From Eriocheir sinensis (Eukaryota > Arthropoda > Malacostraca > Decapoda > Varunidae): DNA of 64,000 nt. The position numbers were made by a program, and so were the translations under genes. The stretch spans positions 132,001 through 196,000 of the forward strand of contig NW_026112142.1 of NCBI RefSeq assembly GCF_024679095.1. The letters are read 5' to 3'. Positions 1 to 11,230 of the stretch are shown in pieces (position 1 is the first letter of the stretch; every line of letters starts with the position of its first letter). The notes below the pieces were generated by a model. That model worked only from the letters and a program-made list of their open reading frames with translations. It was not told the origin of the DNA and made no database searches.

Positions 1-27
1 CCGAAAGCGTCTGAGAATTCAGACCCA
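1..27 (-). mobile_element. MITE family M1, terminal fragment
   Basis: The first bases match the terminal segment (motif GCGTCTGAGAAT) found at the ends of other M1 copies, for example near 36140 and 44880. Only the tip lies inside the window, so its full extent cannot be judged. Confidence 0.5.
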
Positions 28-353
28 AATGTCTTCTTATAGACGACAGGAGAGGCGCTAACAGACAGAAGGCCACAGCTAGCAACACAAGGCAGAACAG
101 GTCGAAAAATAAAGGCTAATGAGCACGTACTAATAAATTAATCCAGAATTGTTTTGGGTGAAACTTTGAATAATGGAAACCCGATGAAAAAATACCTATA
201 ATTTTTTTAACGAGTTAAAGTAGTATAAATAAATATTGTTTATGAGGCGCTTTGATGAATATGATTATACTAATGATGCCGGGAAAATTCCTATCCCCGC
301 CCCCCCCCCAACACACATACACAGATACTAACAAACCAACAAACATACACACT
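28..353. other. No recognisable gene
   Basis: Ordinary A/T-rich sequence ending in a short C run (about 298-309). I see no coding similarity, RNA gene or clear repeat here. Confidence 0.5.
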
Positions 354-477
354 CTTATATCTATCTGTCTATATCTATTTATTTATTATCTATCTCTATA
401 TCTATCTGTATCTTATGTCTATCTATCTATCTATCTATTTATATATTTCACGCTATCTCTGTCTACTTATCTATCAG
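354..477. repeat. TCTA/TATC-rich degenerate microsatellite
   Basis: Irregular runs of TCTA and TTTA units. The tract ends exactly where LINE A copy 1 starts, and short TCTA units recur beyond that copy's 3' tail near 2330-2390, so the LINE may have inserted into this tract. Confidence 0.7.
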
Positions 478-481
478 AAGT

Positions 482-2172
482 GGAATTGGACCTTTAACAA
501 ACAGCGACGGTGCACTAGTGACTGACAGCCAACACGTTGCAAACCTATTAAACAATTACTTTTCCTCGGTGTTTAATAATAACAGTAATCCCGCCACCAC
601 CACCAACACCAGTACTAATGTAAATCCCGAGCATGCATTGTCTAACTTTGAAATAAAACCCGATGAAGTCCTTACAGCCCTCAAATCACTTAAAACAAAT
701 AAAAGTCCTGGACCTGACAAAGTATATCCAACTCTGCTGAAAGAAACAAAGAGCGAAATACTCTCCTCCCTCACAACCGTATTCAATATGTCCTTGCGAC
801 AAGGCATCGTCCCTTCAGATTGGAAAAAGGCTAACGTGACACCGATTTTTAAGAAAGGAGACAAAAAAGTACCAGGTAATTACAGGCCCATTAGTTTAAC
901 TTCGGTTGTAGGTAAGCTACTTGAGAGCATAATTAGAGACAAAATTGTGAGTTACCTTGAAAGCCACTCATTGATTGGAGACTCACAACATGGCTTCCGA
1001 AACAAAAGATCCTGCCTATCAAACCTATTAACCTTTTATAACGACCTCTTCACTGTTTATGACGTAACCAAATCACTGGACGTAGTCTATCTTGATTTCC
1101 AGAAAGCGTTTGATAAAGTCCCGCATCATAAATTACAAATTAAAGCAAATAGGTATTGACGGTCAAGTAAACCAATGGATCGCGAATTGGTTGAGCAACA
1201 GACAACAAAGAGTAGTGATTGACGGATTTAACTCAGAGTGGGCGCCTGTCACTAGTGGTGTCCCTCAGGGCTCGGTTCTTGGCCCAGTGCTCTTCATTAT
1301 TTACATCAACGACGTGGATGTTGGACTCAATAACCGCATTAGTAAATTTGCAGACGACACAAAGATTGGTAACTCGGTTCTGACTGACGAAGACAGGCAA
1401 AGCCTCCAAGAGGATTTGCACAAAATTTCAGCTTGGTCGGATAGATGGGAGATGCCCTTTAACGTAGACAAGTGCCAGGTCCTTCAAGTTGGAACGAGGA
1501 ATAAGAAGTTCGAATAGGAAATGCGCGGCGTTAAACTCAAAAGCGTTCAATGCGTCAAGGACTTGGGGGTCAAAATCGCGTCAAACCTCAAATTCTCACA
1601 GCAATGCATCGATGCAGCAAATAAAGCCAACAGAATGTTGGGCTTCATTAAAAGAAACTTTGTATTCAAGAATAAAGATGTAATACTCCCGCTCTACAGC
1701 AGTTTAGTCAGACCCCACTTGGAATATGCGGTACAGTTTTGGTCTCCCCACCATGCAAAGGATATTGCTAAATTAGAAGGTGTTCAGCGTCGGGCAACGA
1801 AAATGATCCCTTCCTTGCGCAACAAATCCTACGAAGAAAGGCTCAACCTGTTAAGGGTAGAAAACCCTTAACAGGTTCTCTCTTGAGAAACGTCGCCTCC
1901 GAGGAAAACTGATCGAATGTTTTAAAATACTTAATAGTTTCACGAATGTAGACAGATCAACATTGTTTATGATCAATGACACTTTGCGCACGAGGAACAA
2001 TGGCGTAAAGCTCAGATGTAGACAAGTAAATTCAGACTGCACCAAATTTTTCTTCACCAACGTTGTAGTGCGAGAATGGAATAAGCTTCCACCATCAGTG
2101 GTCCAGTGTAACACGATTGACTCCTTCAAAAAATAAGCTCGACCGTCACTTCCTTCAACTTAATATCAACTA
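482..2172 (+). pseudogene. LINE A ORF2 remnant: reverse transcriptase and C-terminal domain
   Basis: Reading through breaks shows the fingers motif SPGPDK, the block TPIFKKGDKK, NYRPISLTS, QHGFRNKRSC, YLDFQKAFDKVPH, then SGVPQGSVLGP and the catalytic FADDTK, followed by DLGVKI, LVRPHLEYAVQFWSP and a C-terminal region ending near NKLDRHF. The frame is broken near 1130 (a deletion relative to LINE B and D), by a TAG at about 1515, by a small inverted duplication at 1845-1877 that destroys the local reading, and near 2132. The protein would have copied its own RNA at the insertion site; this copy cannot. Confidence 0.85.
1845..1877. repeat. Perfect 14-bp inverted repeat with 5-nt loop inside LINE A copy 1
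   Basis: The arms 1845-1858 and 1864-1877 are exact reverse complements around a 5-nt loop. Copies 2 and 3 of the same LINE have only one arm at this place, so the second arm was created in this copy, as expected of a local template switch. Confidence 0.85.
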
Positions 2173-2312
2173 GAGTAGAAATGCAACGTTTTGGAGTCTT
2201 CTGATTAATGTAAAATCACTTAGGTTTAAGGACAGACCACTAAGTCTGGACCATGGGGTCTGTGTGGTCTGATTTTCTATGTAAATCTATGTAAATCTAT
2301 GTAAATATATAT

Positions 2313-3923
<1,611 letters not shown>

Positions 3924-4011
<88 letters not shown>
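3924..4011. repeat. (GA)n microsatellite
   Basis: Pure GA dinucleotides directly at the 5' junction of LINE A copy 2, continuing into an impure G-rich purine stretch to about 4050. Confidence 0.97.
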
Positions 4012-4014
<3 letters not shown>

Positions 4015-4051
4015 GGAAAGGGGAGAGAGAGAGAGAGGGGGGGGGGAGGGA

Positions 4052-4087
4052 GTGTGTGTGTACGTGTGTGTCTGTGTGTGTATGTGT

Positions 4088-4129
<42 letters not shown>

Positions 4130-4151
4130 CTGTATCTACCCCAACCACCCA

Positions 4152-4212
<61 letters not shown>
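4052..4212. repeat. Compound (GT)n then (CA)n microsatellite
   Basis: An interrupted GT tract (4052-4128) is followed after about 24 bp by a pure CA tract (4152-4210). The two arms are complementary and could fold back. Confidence 0.95.
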
Positions 4213-4215
<3 letters not shown>

Positions 4216-4418
4216 ATAAATACATATCTACCTCTACCATCATCATCAGTACAATAAAACCACAACAAAAATACACATCACCACCACCTTCATCACCACC
4301 ACCTCCTCGCGGCCACTTGAGCGGGCCGCGAGCACAAGCACAACACACAGCGCCGCGCCTCGACAAACACACACGACTTACATGCAAGAAAGGACGGCAA
4401 GCACGGGGAGAAAAAGCC

Positions 4419-4420
<2 letters not shown>
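4213..4420. other. CAC/CAA-rich low-complexity sequence
   Basis: Short A/C-rich repeats and a GC-rich patch near 4310-4360. No gene was recognised. Confidence 0.4.

Positions 4421-4477
<57 letters not shown>
4421..4477. repeat. (GT)n microsatellite
   Basis: About 28 pure GT units, followed by A-rich low-complexity sequence (about 4530-4700) with many AAG/AAC triplets. Confidence 0.97.
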
Positions 4478-4479
<2 letters not shown>

Positions 4480-4755
4480 GATGACGCAGGACGGGGAGCC
4501 ATAAACGTAAGCTAGGAGATGAGAAGTGAGGTGATAAAAGAAAATATAAAGAAAAGAAACAAAAAAATAAAAAGAAAACGAAGGAAAAATACAAATGGAA
4601 AAAGAAAAAGAAGTACAAGAACCACAACAAAAACAAGAACAACAAGAACAAGAAAAAAGAAGAGAAAGAAGACAAACAAGGAAAAGAAGAAAACAAACTA
4701 CCACCACCATCGTAACCACCACCACCACCACGTTCCCTTCCTTTACATAAGTCAT

Positions 4756-4920
4756 ATCTAAAGAGGCCAAAAAAGACAGTTTCCTCACGCTCATGGTGCA
4801 GAAACTTAATCAAACTACCACCAGGGTCATAAAGCTACCCCTGGAAATGCCCACAAATCCCACGAAAGCCTTGTTAAGTGTATGTCCTTGGGCGACGAAA
4901 GGTTTAAGAACATGACCCAG
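4756..4920 (+). mobile_element. MITE family M1 copy
   Basis: Shows the family core ACCAGGGTCATAAA, then GCCCACAA and CGAAAGCCTTG, and the end resembling GGGCGACGAAAGGTTTAAGA. The 5' part is degraded. Confidence 0.7.
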
Positions 4921-5049
4921 AGAGCGTTGGTGGCAGCGAGGGGGCGTGGAAGGCGGGGACCGAAGCATCACCAGGGACGTCCTCGAGTGTGTTAGGGAAG
5001 TGTACCCGAGAAGCAAGTTTGAACACACGAGAAAACTTCATTCACCCGG

Positions 5050-5660
5050 GAAAAAGTTATATATGTTAGCAGCACGAGCGAGTGACTGCCAGGGAGGAAA
5101 TTATTGAAGTGGAAATAATAAAGTATCGAAAAAAATGTGATTAATGCAAAAAGGGCACAGGAACAGAACAAGATTACAGAAAAAGTTATAAATGTCCACG
5201 GCACGAGCGAGTGACTGCCAGGAAGGATACTGTTAGTGGAAAATAATATTTAGTGTCGAAGAAAATGGGGTTATTGCGAAAAGGAACCCGATAAGAGAAA
5301 AAACAAACAAATATATTACAAATGTCTACAGAACGACCTACGACGAGAGGCATATTCTGTTAACAGTTAAAGTGCAAGAAAACGAAAAGAGAAAGGAAAA
5401 AAACGTGATTAATAGCCCAGAAACAGAACAAAAAAACACGGCAGTAAATCACAAATGTCTATAGAACTGCCGACGACAGTAGGCAAATTCTACTGACTGT
5501 TAAACGGAAAGAAAACAAGGGAAAAAAAAAAGTGATTAATAGCCCAGAAACAGAACAAAAACAAAAAAAAAATAATCACAAATGTCTATGGAACTACCGA
5601 CGACAGGAGGCAAATTCTGTTAAGTGTTAAACGGAAAGAAAACGAAAAGCGGACAGTGTT
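5050..5660. repeat. Degenerate minisatellite, unit about 127-134 bp, about five units
   Basis: Unit starts resembling ACAAATGTCTA recur near 5057, 5188, 5315, 5449 and 5576. Units diverge from left to right; the two rightmost are the most alike. No coding potential is apparent. Confidence 0.75.
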
Positions 5661-5862
5661 AATCACGGACCGGGTACAATTGACACCCCACTCTTAGTAC
5701 GATCAAAAGGCAGCCAAATAGCACACTAGGGAGGGTAATGTTTAATCAGAAAATATGTCACAGTACGAAAAGTCTAGTGGACAGAGGTGGACGGGAAATA
5801 GGACAGACTCAACATGTAGTGCAGAGGGAAGCAAGTAATATGTAGCTGGTGTGGGCCATAGC

Positions 5863-5865
<3 letters not shown>

Positions 5866-5910
<45 letters not shown>
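5866..5910. repeat. (CA)n microsatellite
   Basis: About 22 CA units immediately before the M1 copy at 5923. The sequence 5661-5865 between it and the minisatellite holds nothing I recognise. Confidence 0.95.
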
Positions 5911-5911
<1 letters not shown>

Positions 5912-5922
5912 CGGCAGCCTCA

Positions 5923-6350
5923 GGTCGGTATTGCCAGACGCTTCCACCTCTCACATCAACGATTTCCAAAGGCCAAAAAGGAAATCAGTCGGGTTCTAAA
6001 TTTCTAATGAGTGTTTTTTTAGGGTCATGGTACAGAAGAAGGGTCAAACTACACCAGGGTCATAAAACTACATTTCGAAATGCCCACAGCTCCTACGAAA
6101 GCCTTGTCAAATGACTGTTTCTTTAGGTTCATGGTGCAGAAGGGTCAGACTACCACCAGGATGATAAAACTATACCCGTGGAAATGCCCACAACTCCTAC
6201 GAAAACCTTGTCAAATGTGTGTTTTTTTTAGGTTTATGGTGCAGAAGAAGGGTCAAACTACCACCAGGGTCATATAACCACCCTTGGACATGTCCCAAAC
6301 ACCTACGAAAGCCTGTCAAATGTGTTTTCTTTAGGTTTATGGTGCAGAAG
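5923..6350 (+). mobile_element. MITE family M1 copy with internal tandem amplification
   Basis: Starts with the family end (GGTATTGCCAGACGCTTCC) and the segment ATTTCCAAAGGCCAAAAAGG. From about 6017 a segment of about 105 bp beginning near TTTAGGTTCATGGTGCAGAAG is repeated (near 6017, 6121, 6227 and 6329, the last one partial). The repeat ends exactly where LINE B copy 1 begins. Confidence 0.75.
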
Positions 6351-9108
6351 TGGCCAGGTCAACAGCCACACAGGTGGGTGGTGAGGTAGAGGTAGTTGTA
6401 GATAGTCGGATGTGACGCACTATTCCAGTGAAACGACAGTTGATATATGGCGCACACTCGGCGAATAAATTAAACATCTTCTATGTAAATGCCCGTAGCA
6501 TTATTCAGAAGCGTAGCCACTTGATAAGACATGCAATTACTGAAGAACCCGACTTCATTTTGATCACAGAAACATGGCTAAATACGCATGACAAGCACCA
6601 GTTAAGTGAAGTAGCTATCAATGGTTACAACGCGTTTGCTAAGTGTCGTCTACACACAAAAAAAGGTGGAGGTGTAATAATATATGCTAAAAGTAATTTA
6701 GAATTCATTCAGCAACACAACCGAAACAGAGGCTTATGACTCATTGTATGTACAAGCGACGATCAATAATGAAAAGTATGTTCTTGGCGTAATTTACCGA
6801 CCTCCTAAATCAAATGAAGACATTGATGGAAATCTCTACGCAGAGATAAATAAAATGATCAGAAACAGAAATGCAATAATATGCGGCGACTTCAATAACC
6901 CCTCTATTAACTGGTCTGCACTCTCTGCCGACAGGGAAGGAGCTAGATTAATAAATTTTGCGCAAGATACATTTCTTTATCAAACAGTTACCGCGCCGAC
7001 GCGAGGAAATAACACTCTGGATTTAGCCTTCACGACCGACAGCCACCTCATAACCGCCTGTGAGGTCGGCGAGCAATTTGTAAGCAGTGACCACAACATA
7101 ATCAGATGCGTTCTAAATATTGAAACAAAAGCACGAGAAAACTCACTCCTAATGCCTAACTATAGTAAAACAAAGTTTACGGACCTAAGAAAAGAATTGG
7201 TTTCAGTAAATTGGAATCATTTGCTAAATAACGTCAGCGTTCAAGAAAGGTATAATCGTTTTACTGCACAAGTCACAGCGAGCGTAAATAAATTCGTCCC
7301 ACTCAAGCCACGAAGGACAGAGAATCAAAAGCCGTTATGGATGACTAATTACCTGCAGAAAATCATCCTCGAAAAAAGAAAACTGTATAAGAAATATAAA
7401 GTGTCACACACTTCACAGGATCATACTAATTATATCAATATCAAGAGAGAGTGCGAAAGGAAAATCAGAAAACAGAAACGCTAGTATAAGATGAAAATAT
7501 CACTTGATGCGAAGAAAATCCCAGATTATTTTTCAGTTACATAAGAAGGAAAAAAACAAAAAAATATATCGGCCCACTATTAGTAAATGGCGACACGATT
7601 AATGATGACAAAGGCATGGCATCGGTCCTAAATTCAACCTTTAGTAGCGTATTCACAAAAGAGAACGTGACATCGACCCCAGCCCCAAGGACTATTTTTC
7701 AAGGTCCTGAAGAACATACGCTTGCGTTGACTGAAATTGATATCAGTGAAGTGTGCGTACCTGCAAAAATAGATTTAAATAAATCTCCGGCCCCGACAAT
7801 TTATCTCCTCGCATGTTAAGAGAATGTAGTCAAAAACTAGAATTACCCAAAACGTTAATGTTCAACAAATCATTAGCACAGGCTAGTCTGCCTCTAGAGG
7901 AAAGAGGCCAATGTTACTCCCATATTTAAAAAAGGAGATAAAAACAAGCCAGTAATTATCGTCCTATCAGCCTTACGTCCGTCCTAATTGGATTATTCGA
8001 AAAATAATCAGGATAAAATGATCACTTTCCTAGAAACAAATGATTTGATAACTGATGATCAGCATGGATTTCGTAGTAATCGATCTTGCCTTACCAACTT
8101 ATTAACTTTTTTCAACGACGTTTACTCAAGTTGGGACGCCCGAGCCCCATATGACGTAATTTACCTGGACTTTCAGAAGGCGTTTGATAAAGTTCCCACG
8201 TTAGGCTTATTTCAAAAGGCGTTCCCCACTATTAGTGACCATCTGTGTGCGTGGATTCATGACTGGCTCACCGACAGAGAGCAGCGTGTAGTTCTTAATG
8301 GTGAAGCATCCGACTGGCAACCCGTAACCAGTAGCGTGCCCCAAGGTTCGGTCCTGGGGCCATCACTATTCATAGTTTACGTGAACGATTTAGAGACTGA
8401 TATCCTGTCAAAAGTAGCCAAATTCGCCGACGACACCAAATTAGGAGGTACGGTAACGAACAGTAAAAATTGCGAGATCATTCAATCAGACTTAATAAGA
8501 CTTTCCGATTGGAGCGAAAAATGGCAAATGTGTTTCAACGTAGATAAATGTAAAGTAATCCTAACTTTAAATATCAGCTTCAAGGACATGAGCTCAGCGA
8601 AGTAAAACAAGAAAAGATCTTGGTGTCATTATCAGTAACACTATTAAAATGAGTGATCAATGTTCTGCAGCGAGTAAAAAAGCCAATATGATGTTAGGAT
8701 TAATTTCAAGAGACTTTGATTATAAATCACCCGAACTTATGAAGAAATTATATTTAGCATTTGGAAGACCACACCTAGAATACGCCGTTCAGTTCTGGTC
8801 ACCGAATTATATAAAAGATCAAGTTTGCTAGAAAGGATACAGCGACGAGCAACCAAACAAATTCCAGCGCTCCGTAACTTGAAGTATGACGAGCGTTTAA
8901 AGCGTTTAGATATGTTTTCTTTAAAGAAGCGAAGAGTAGGAGGGGACTTAATTTAAGTGTTCAAAATCCTTAATAGATTCGAAAACATTAACCCAGACAG
9001 TCTATTTCAGAGAGACACCAACACAATAACACGCAGCAACGGTATGAGGTTAAAGGGAAACCGATGTAACACATTGGCGCGCAGAAGTTATTTCAATAAT
9101 AGAGTTGT
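6351..9108 (+). mobile_element. LINE B copy 1, left part (interrupted by the gypsy element)
   Basis: Begins within the last bases of ORF1 (compare 48420-48480 in copy 2), then ORF2 with endonuclease and RT. The LINE stops at AGAGTTGT at 9108 where the gypsy LTR begins, and resumes at about 17082, so the retrovirus-like element and about 290 extra bp lie inside it. Confidence 0.88.
6428..9108 (+). pseudogene. LINE B copy 1 ORF2: endonuclease and reverse transcriptase, broken
   Basis: The apurinic-type endonuclease domain shows NIFYVNARSI, the acidic ITETWLN, VIYRPP, CGDFNNP and SSDHNIIRC. Breaks lie at about 6735 (frameshift), 7482 (stop), between 7500 and 7990 (several indels), about 8565, 8610 and 8830. 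The RT keeps QHGFRSNRSC, YLDFQKAFDKVP, VPQGSVLGP (the usual SGV reads SSV) and an intact FADDTK. The C-terminal tail resumes beyond the gypsy insertion. Copy 2 (48490-51312) is close but has different breaks. Confidence 0.88.
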
Positions 9109-9735
9109 TGTAACCCGTAATCCGGGCACACAGGGTAGACGACACACTGTTTGTATTAGTGACACTTGACTTAAAATTCTGGTACTTTAGGAGTATTTAA
9201 AGGAGTTCGTAAATGGGGTGATGAAACGGTGTCGCCTTTCTTTATATGTATTTTATTCTACCTTAATACTACTTAATATTACAAAGGGTAAAAATATTGT
9301 TTAAACCAGCGACTGGCTTACGAGACTCAATGAGTCTTCAGGTTTTCTTTCACTATTGGTTACTGACGTTAACACTGGTATAATATTGAGTAAAAACTCA
9401 CACAATAAAGTATCATAGAAATATAATCCTAAGTAAAACTAAGATAATAGAACACAATAGATATGTTAGATACGCTTTCCTCTATGGCACCACTTTACTC
9501 CATACTCACAGTAGCAAAGATGATTGTTCTACCCATGTTGTCTAGGGAAGGACAACTGAGTGACCAGCAACGAACAGAGTGCTGGTTGATCTGAGGTCAA
9601 GCCTGAATAAATGCTTCTTATATAGGCAGACATACATACAGACATCGCGAGGGTAATACGTCAGGCGTGTGAGTCATACATCAAACTCACACCGAGCTCA
9701 TACAATAATCTACCTAACCGACATGCTTAATTCAC
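9109..9735 (-). repeat. 3' LTR of the env-bearing gypsy element
   Basis: Direct copy of 16162-16787. On the coding (minus) strand it begins TGTGAATT if 9736 is counted and ends GGGTTACA. The env reading frame ends about 26 bp inside it. No purine-rich tract lies directly before it on the coding strand. Confidence 0.95.
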
Positions 9736-11230
9736 ATAATTCCATAGTAGCAGAGGCAGGGAGGCTGAAGGCGTCGGAGTGGGCACTACAGCCCATACCG
9801 AGGCTGAGGAGACCCGTCCCGTTGATGGTCTGCTTGTATAAGGAGACCGGGCTGTCCGGGCAGACCATGGTGACCACCTGGGGAGTATCGGTAGCGAAGA
9901 CCCAGCCCGCAGGAGACGGGATGAAGACCGGGGGGAAGACTCTGAGGAGAGACTTAGAACACAGCGAGAGGGCGTCTGGGCGATCGAGAAAGAGAGCGAT
10001 CTCGCAGCGCTGGACAGAAGTCGAGTAGACAGGGGCGACAGGGGGACATACATAGAGCAGGTGGTGTTTAGTACAGCGGTCCAAGGAGTCCAAGAGCATA
10101 TAGTGAGTGCGGTCTTCAGAAACCGCAAGGTAAGTGGAAAGCGTGTCGGTGTGCAGAAAATATGGCGTGCCATCAAGATGAAAAGGCAACGCGTCCATTT
10201 TAAACACATCGAACACGTCAGAGGGATCCCCTTTCATGGGGATTTGTAAGTAGAAGTGAAGGGTTCCTGAGGAAAGCGTACCTTTAGAAATAACCCTAGA
10301 GACATCTCTATACACTGCTAAATATTCATGTGCTGCAGGGAAAAGTAAGCCTGGGTAATGGAGTGACGCATTGCTGAGCACACGAAATAGTACATCATTT
10401 GGAAGGAGGAGAGGGGAAACCTGCGTTTGGGACAGCTGCTGAAGGCCAAGCTTGAGATTCAGAGTATCATGATTCAGGTCACTAAGTGCCAACTGAATGA
10501 GAAGGATAGTCTCCAAAATACGCATTTCCAATTCAATTTGCAAGGTTTTTAGTGAGAACTGACGGATAATAGCTGAGGCCAAAGCCGAGGCGGACTCTAG
10601 ACGGGAGATGGCAGAATGAATATGACGGAGGTCCCGAACTGTGGCGTTGAGGACTTCCTGATGGAGGTTAAGTTGACGTCTCTCTTCTGTGGACAGAGTG
10701 TAGAGCTGGGAGAGCTTCCCGTGTATCACATCTATTTGGGCCTGAGTGGCCGTACCGAAAAGGAGGTTTGCTACCGAGCCAAGGAAATCCACGGCCCCTC
10801 GCTTCTGGCGAGTCCGAAACGGGCTTCCATCTCTACCACTCATAGCCGACAGAAAGCTGTTAAGATCTTTGAATAACTTCTCAAACTCAATGTGAAAAGA
10901 GTCTAGAGTGCGCCTGAGTAGACCAACAGTAGGGAACGATTGATTCATATGTTCAATCGACCATGAAACTTCCGCTGTTAGATTTGCCACGTTGATGAGA
11001 GGACGTTGGATGTCGTCCGTCTTGATGACGACGGGGACAACATAGTACCGTCCTGTCAACAGCATCTTAAAGACTGGGGAGAAGACGAGGCCGGGACGAA
11101 TGGGTTGCTCCCGGGAGGGATCAAGGGAAGACAAGGAGAGGGCAACACCCAGGATCAGGGAGAGGGTATGCACGCCTGACATTAGGAGAGTCATGGAAGC
11201 CAAGAGAGTCCTCGTGAACGACCTGAACAT
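9710..11230 (-). CDS. env: Envelope-like fusion glycoprotein (baculovirus F / errantivirus Env type), C-terminus apparently shortened
   Basis: An uninterrupted 506-codon frame. Residues 7-35 are hydrophobic, consistent with a signal peptide. RQKR at 141-144 is a furin-type site, and the following GAVDFLGSVANLLFG (145-159) has the shape of the fusion peptide of F-type proteins. The middle (about 170-270) is heptad-rich and probably coiled-coil. Potential N-glycosylation sites include NLT and NAT. Several Cys lie after residue 380. I see no C-terminal membrane anchor, which F-type proteins normally have; the frame runs into the LTR instead. The start overlaps the pol end by about 110 bp, and env of such elements is usually expressed from a spliced RNA. 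Intact env beside broken pol is notable. Function in this host is unknown. Confidence 0.8.
   Translation of the reverse strand: MFRSFTRTLLASMTLLMSGVHTLSLILGVALSLSSLDPSREQPIRPGLVFSPVFKMLLTGRYYVVPVVIKTDDIQRPLINVANLTAEVSWSIEHMNQSFPTVGLLRRTLDSFHIEFEKLFKDLNSFLSAMSGRDGSPFRTRQKRGAVDFLGSVANLLFGTATQAQIDVIHGKLSQLYTLSTEERRQLNLHQEVLNATVRDLRHIHSAISRLESASALASAIIRQFSLKTLQIELEMRILETILLIQLALSDLNHDTLNLKLGLQQLSQTQVSPLLLPNDVLFRVLSNASLHYPGLLFPAAHEYLAVYRDVSRVISKGTLSSGTLHFYLQIPMKGDPSDVFDVFKMDALPFHLDGTPYFLHTDTLSTYLAVSEDRTHYMLLDSLDRCTKHHLLYVCPPVAPVYSTSVQRCEIALFLDRPDALSLCSKSLLRVFPPVFIPSPAGWVFATDTPQVVTMVCPDSPVSLYKQTINGTGLLSLGMGCSAHSDAFSLPASATMELCELSMSVR

Larger units (their letters stand above)
478..2312 (+). mobile_element. 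LINE A copy 1 (CR1/Jockey-group non-LTR retrotransposon, 5'-truncated)
   Basis: The copy carries the reverse transcriptase and C-terminal domain of a non-LTR retrotransposon but no endonuclease, so it is truncated at its 5' end. After the coding region come a short 3' UTR and a tail of CTATGTAAAT units (about 2277-2310). Two other copies of the same family are in the window: 2691-3924 on the minus strand and 40418-41346 on the plus strand. Target duplications are not evident. The family assignment rests on RT motifs and the C-terminal layout; the exact clade is uncertain. Confidence 0.85.

Noticed and set aside
9669..10876. Plus-strand frames in the env region
   Set aside because: They are antisense to the open env frame and show no domain.
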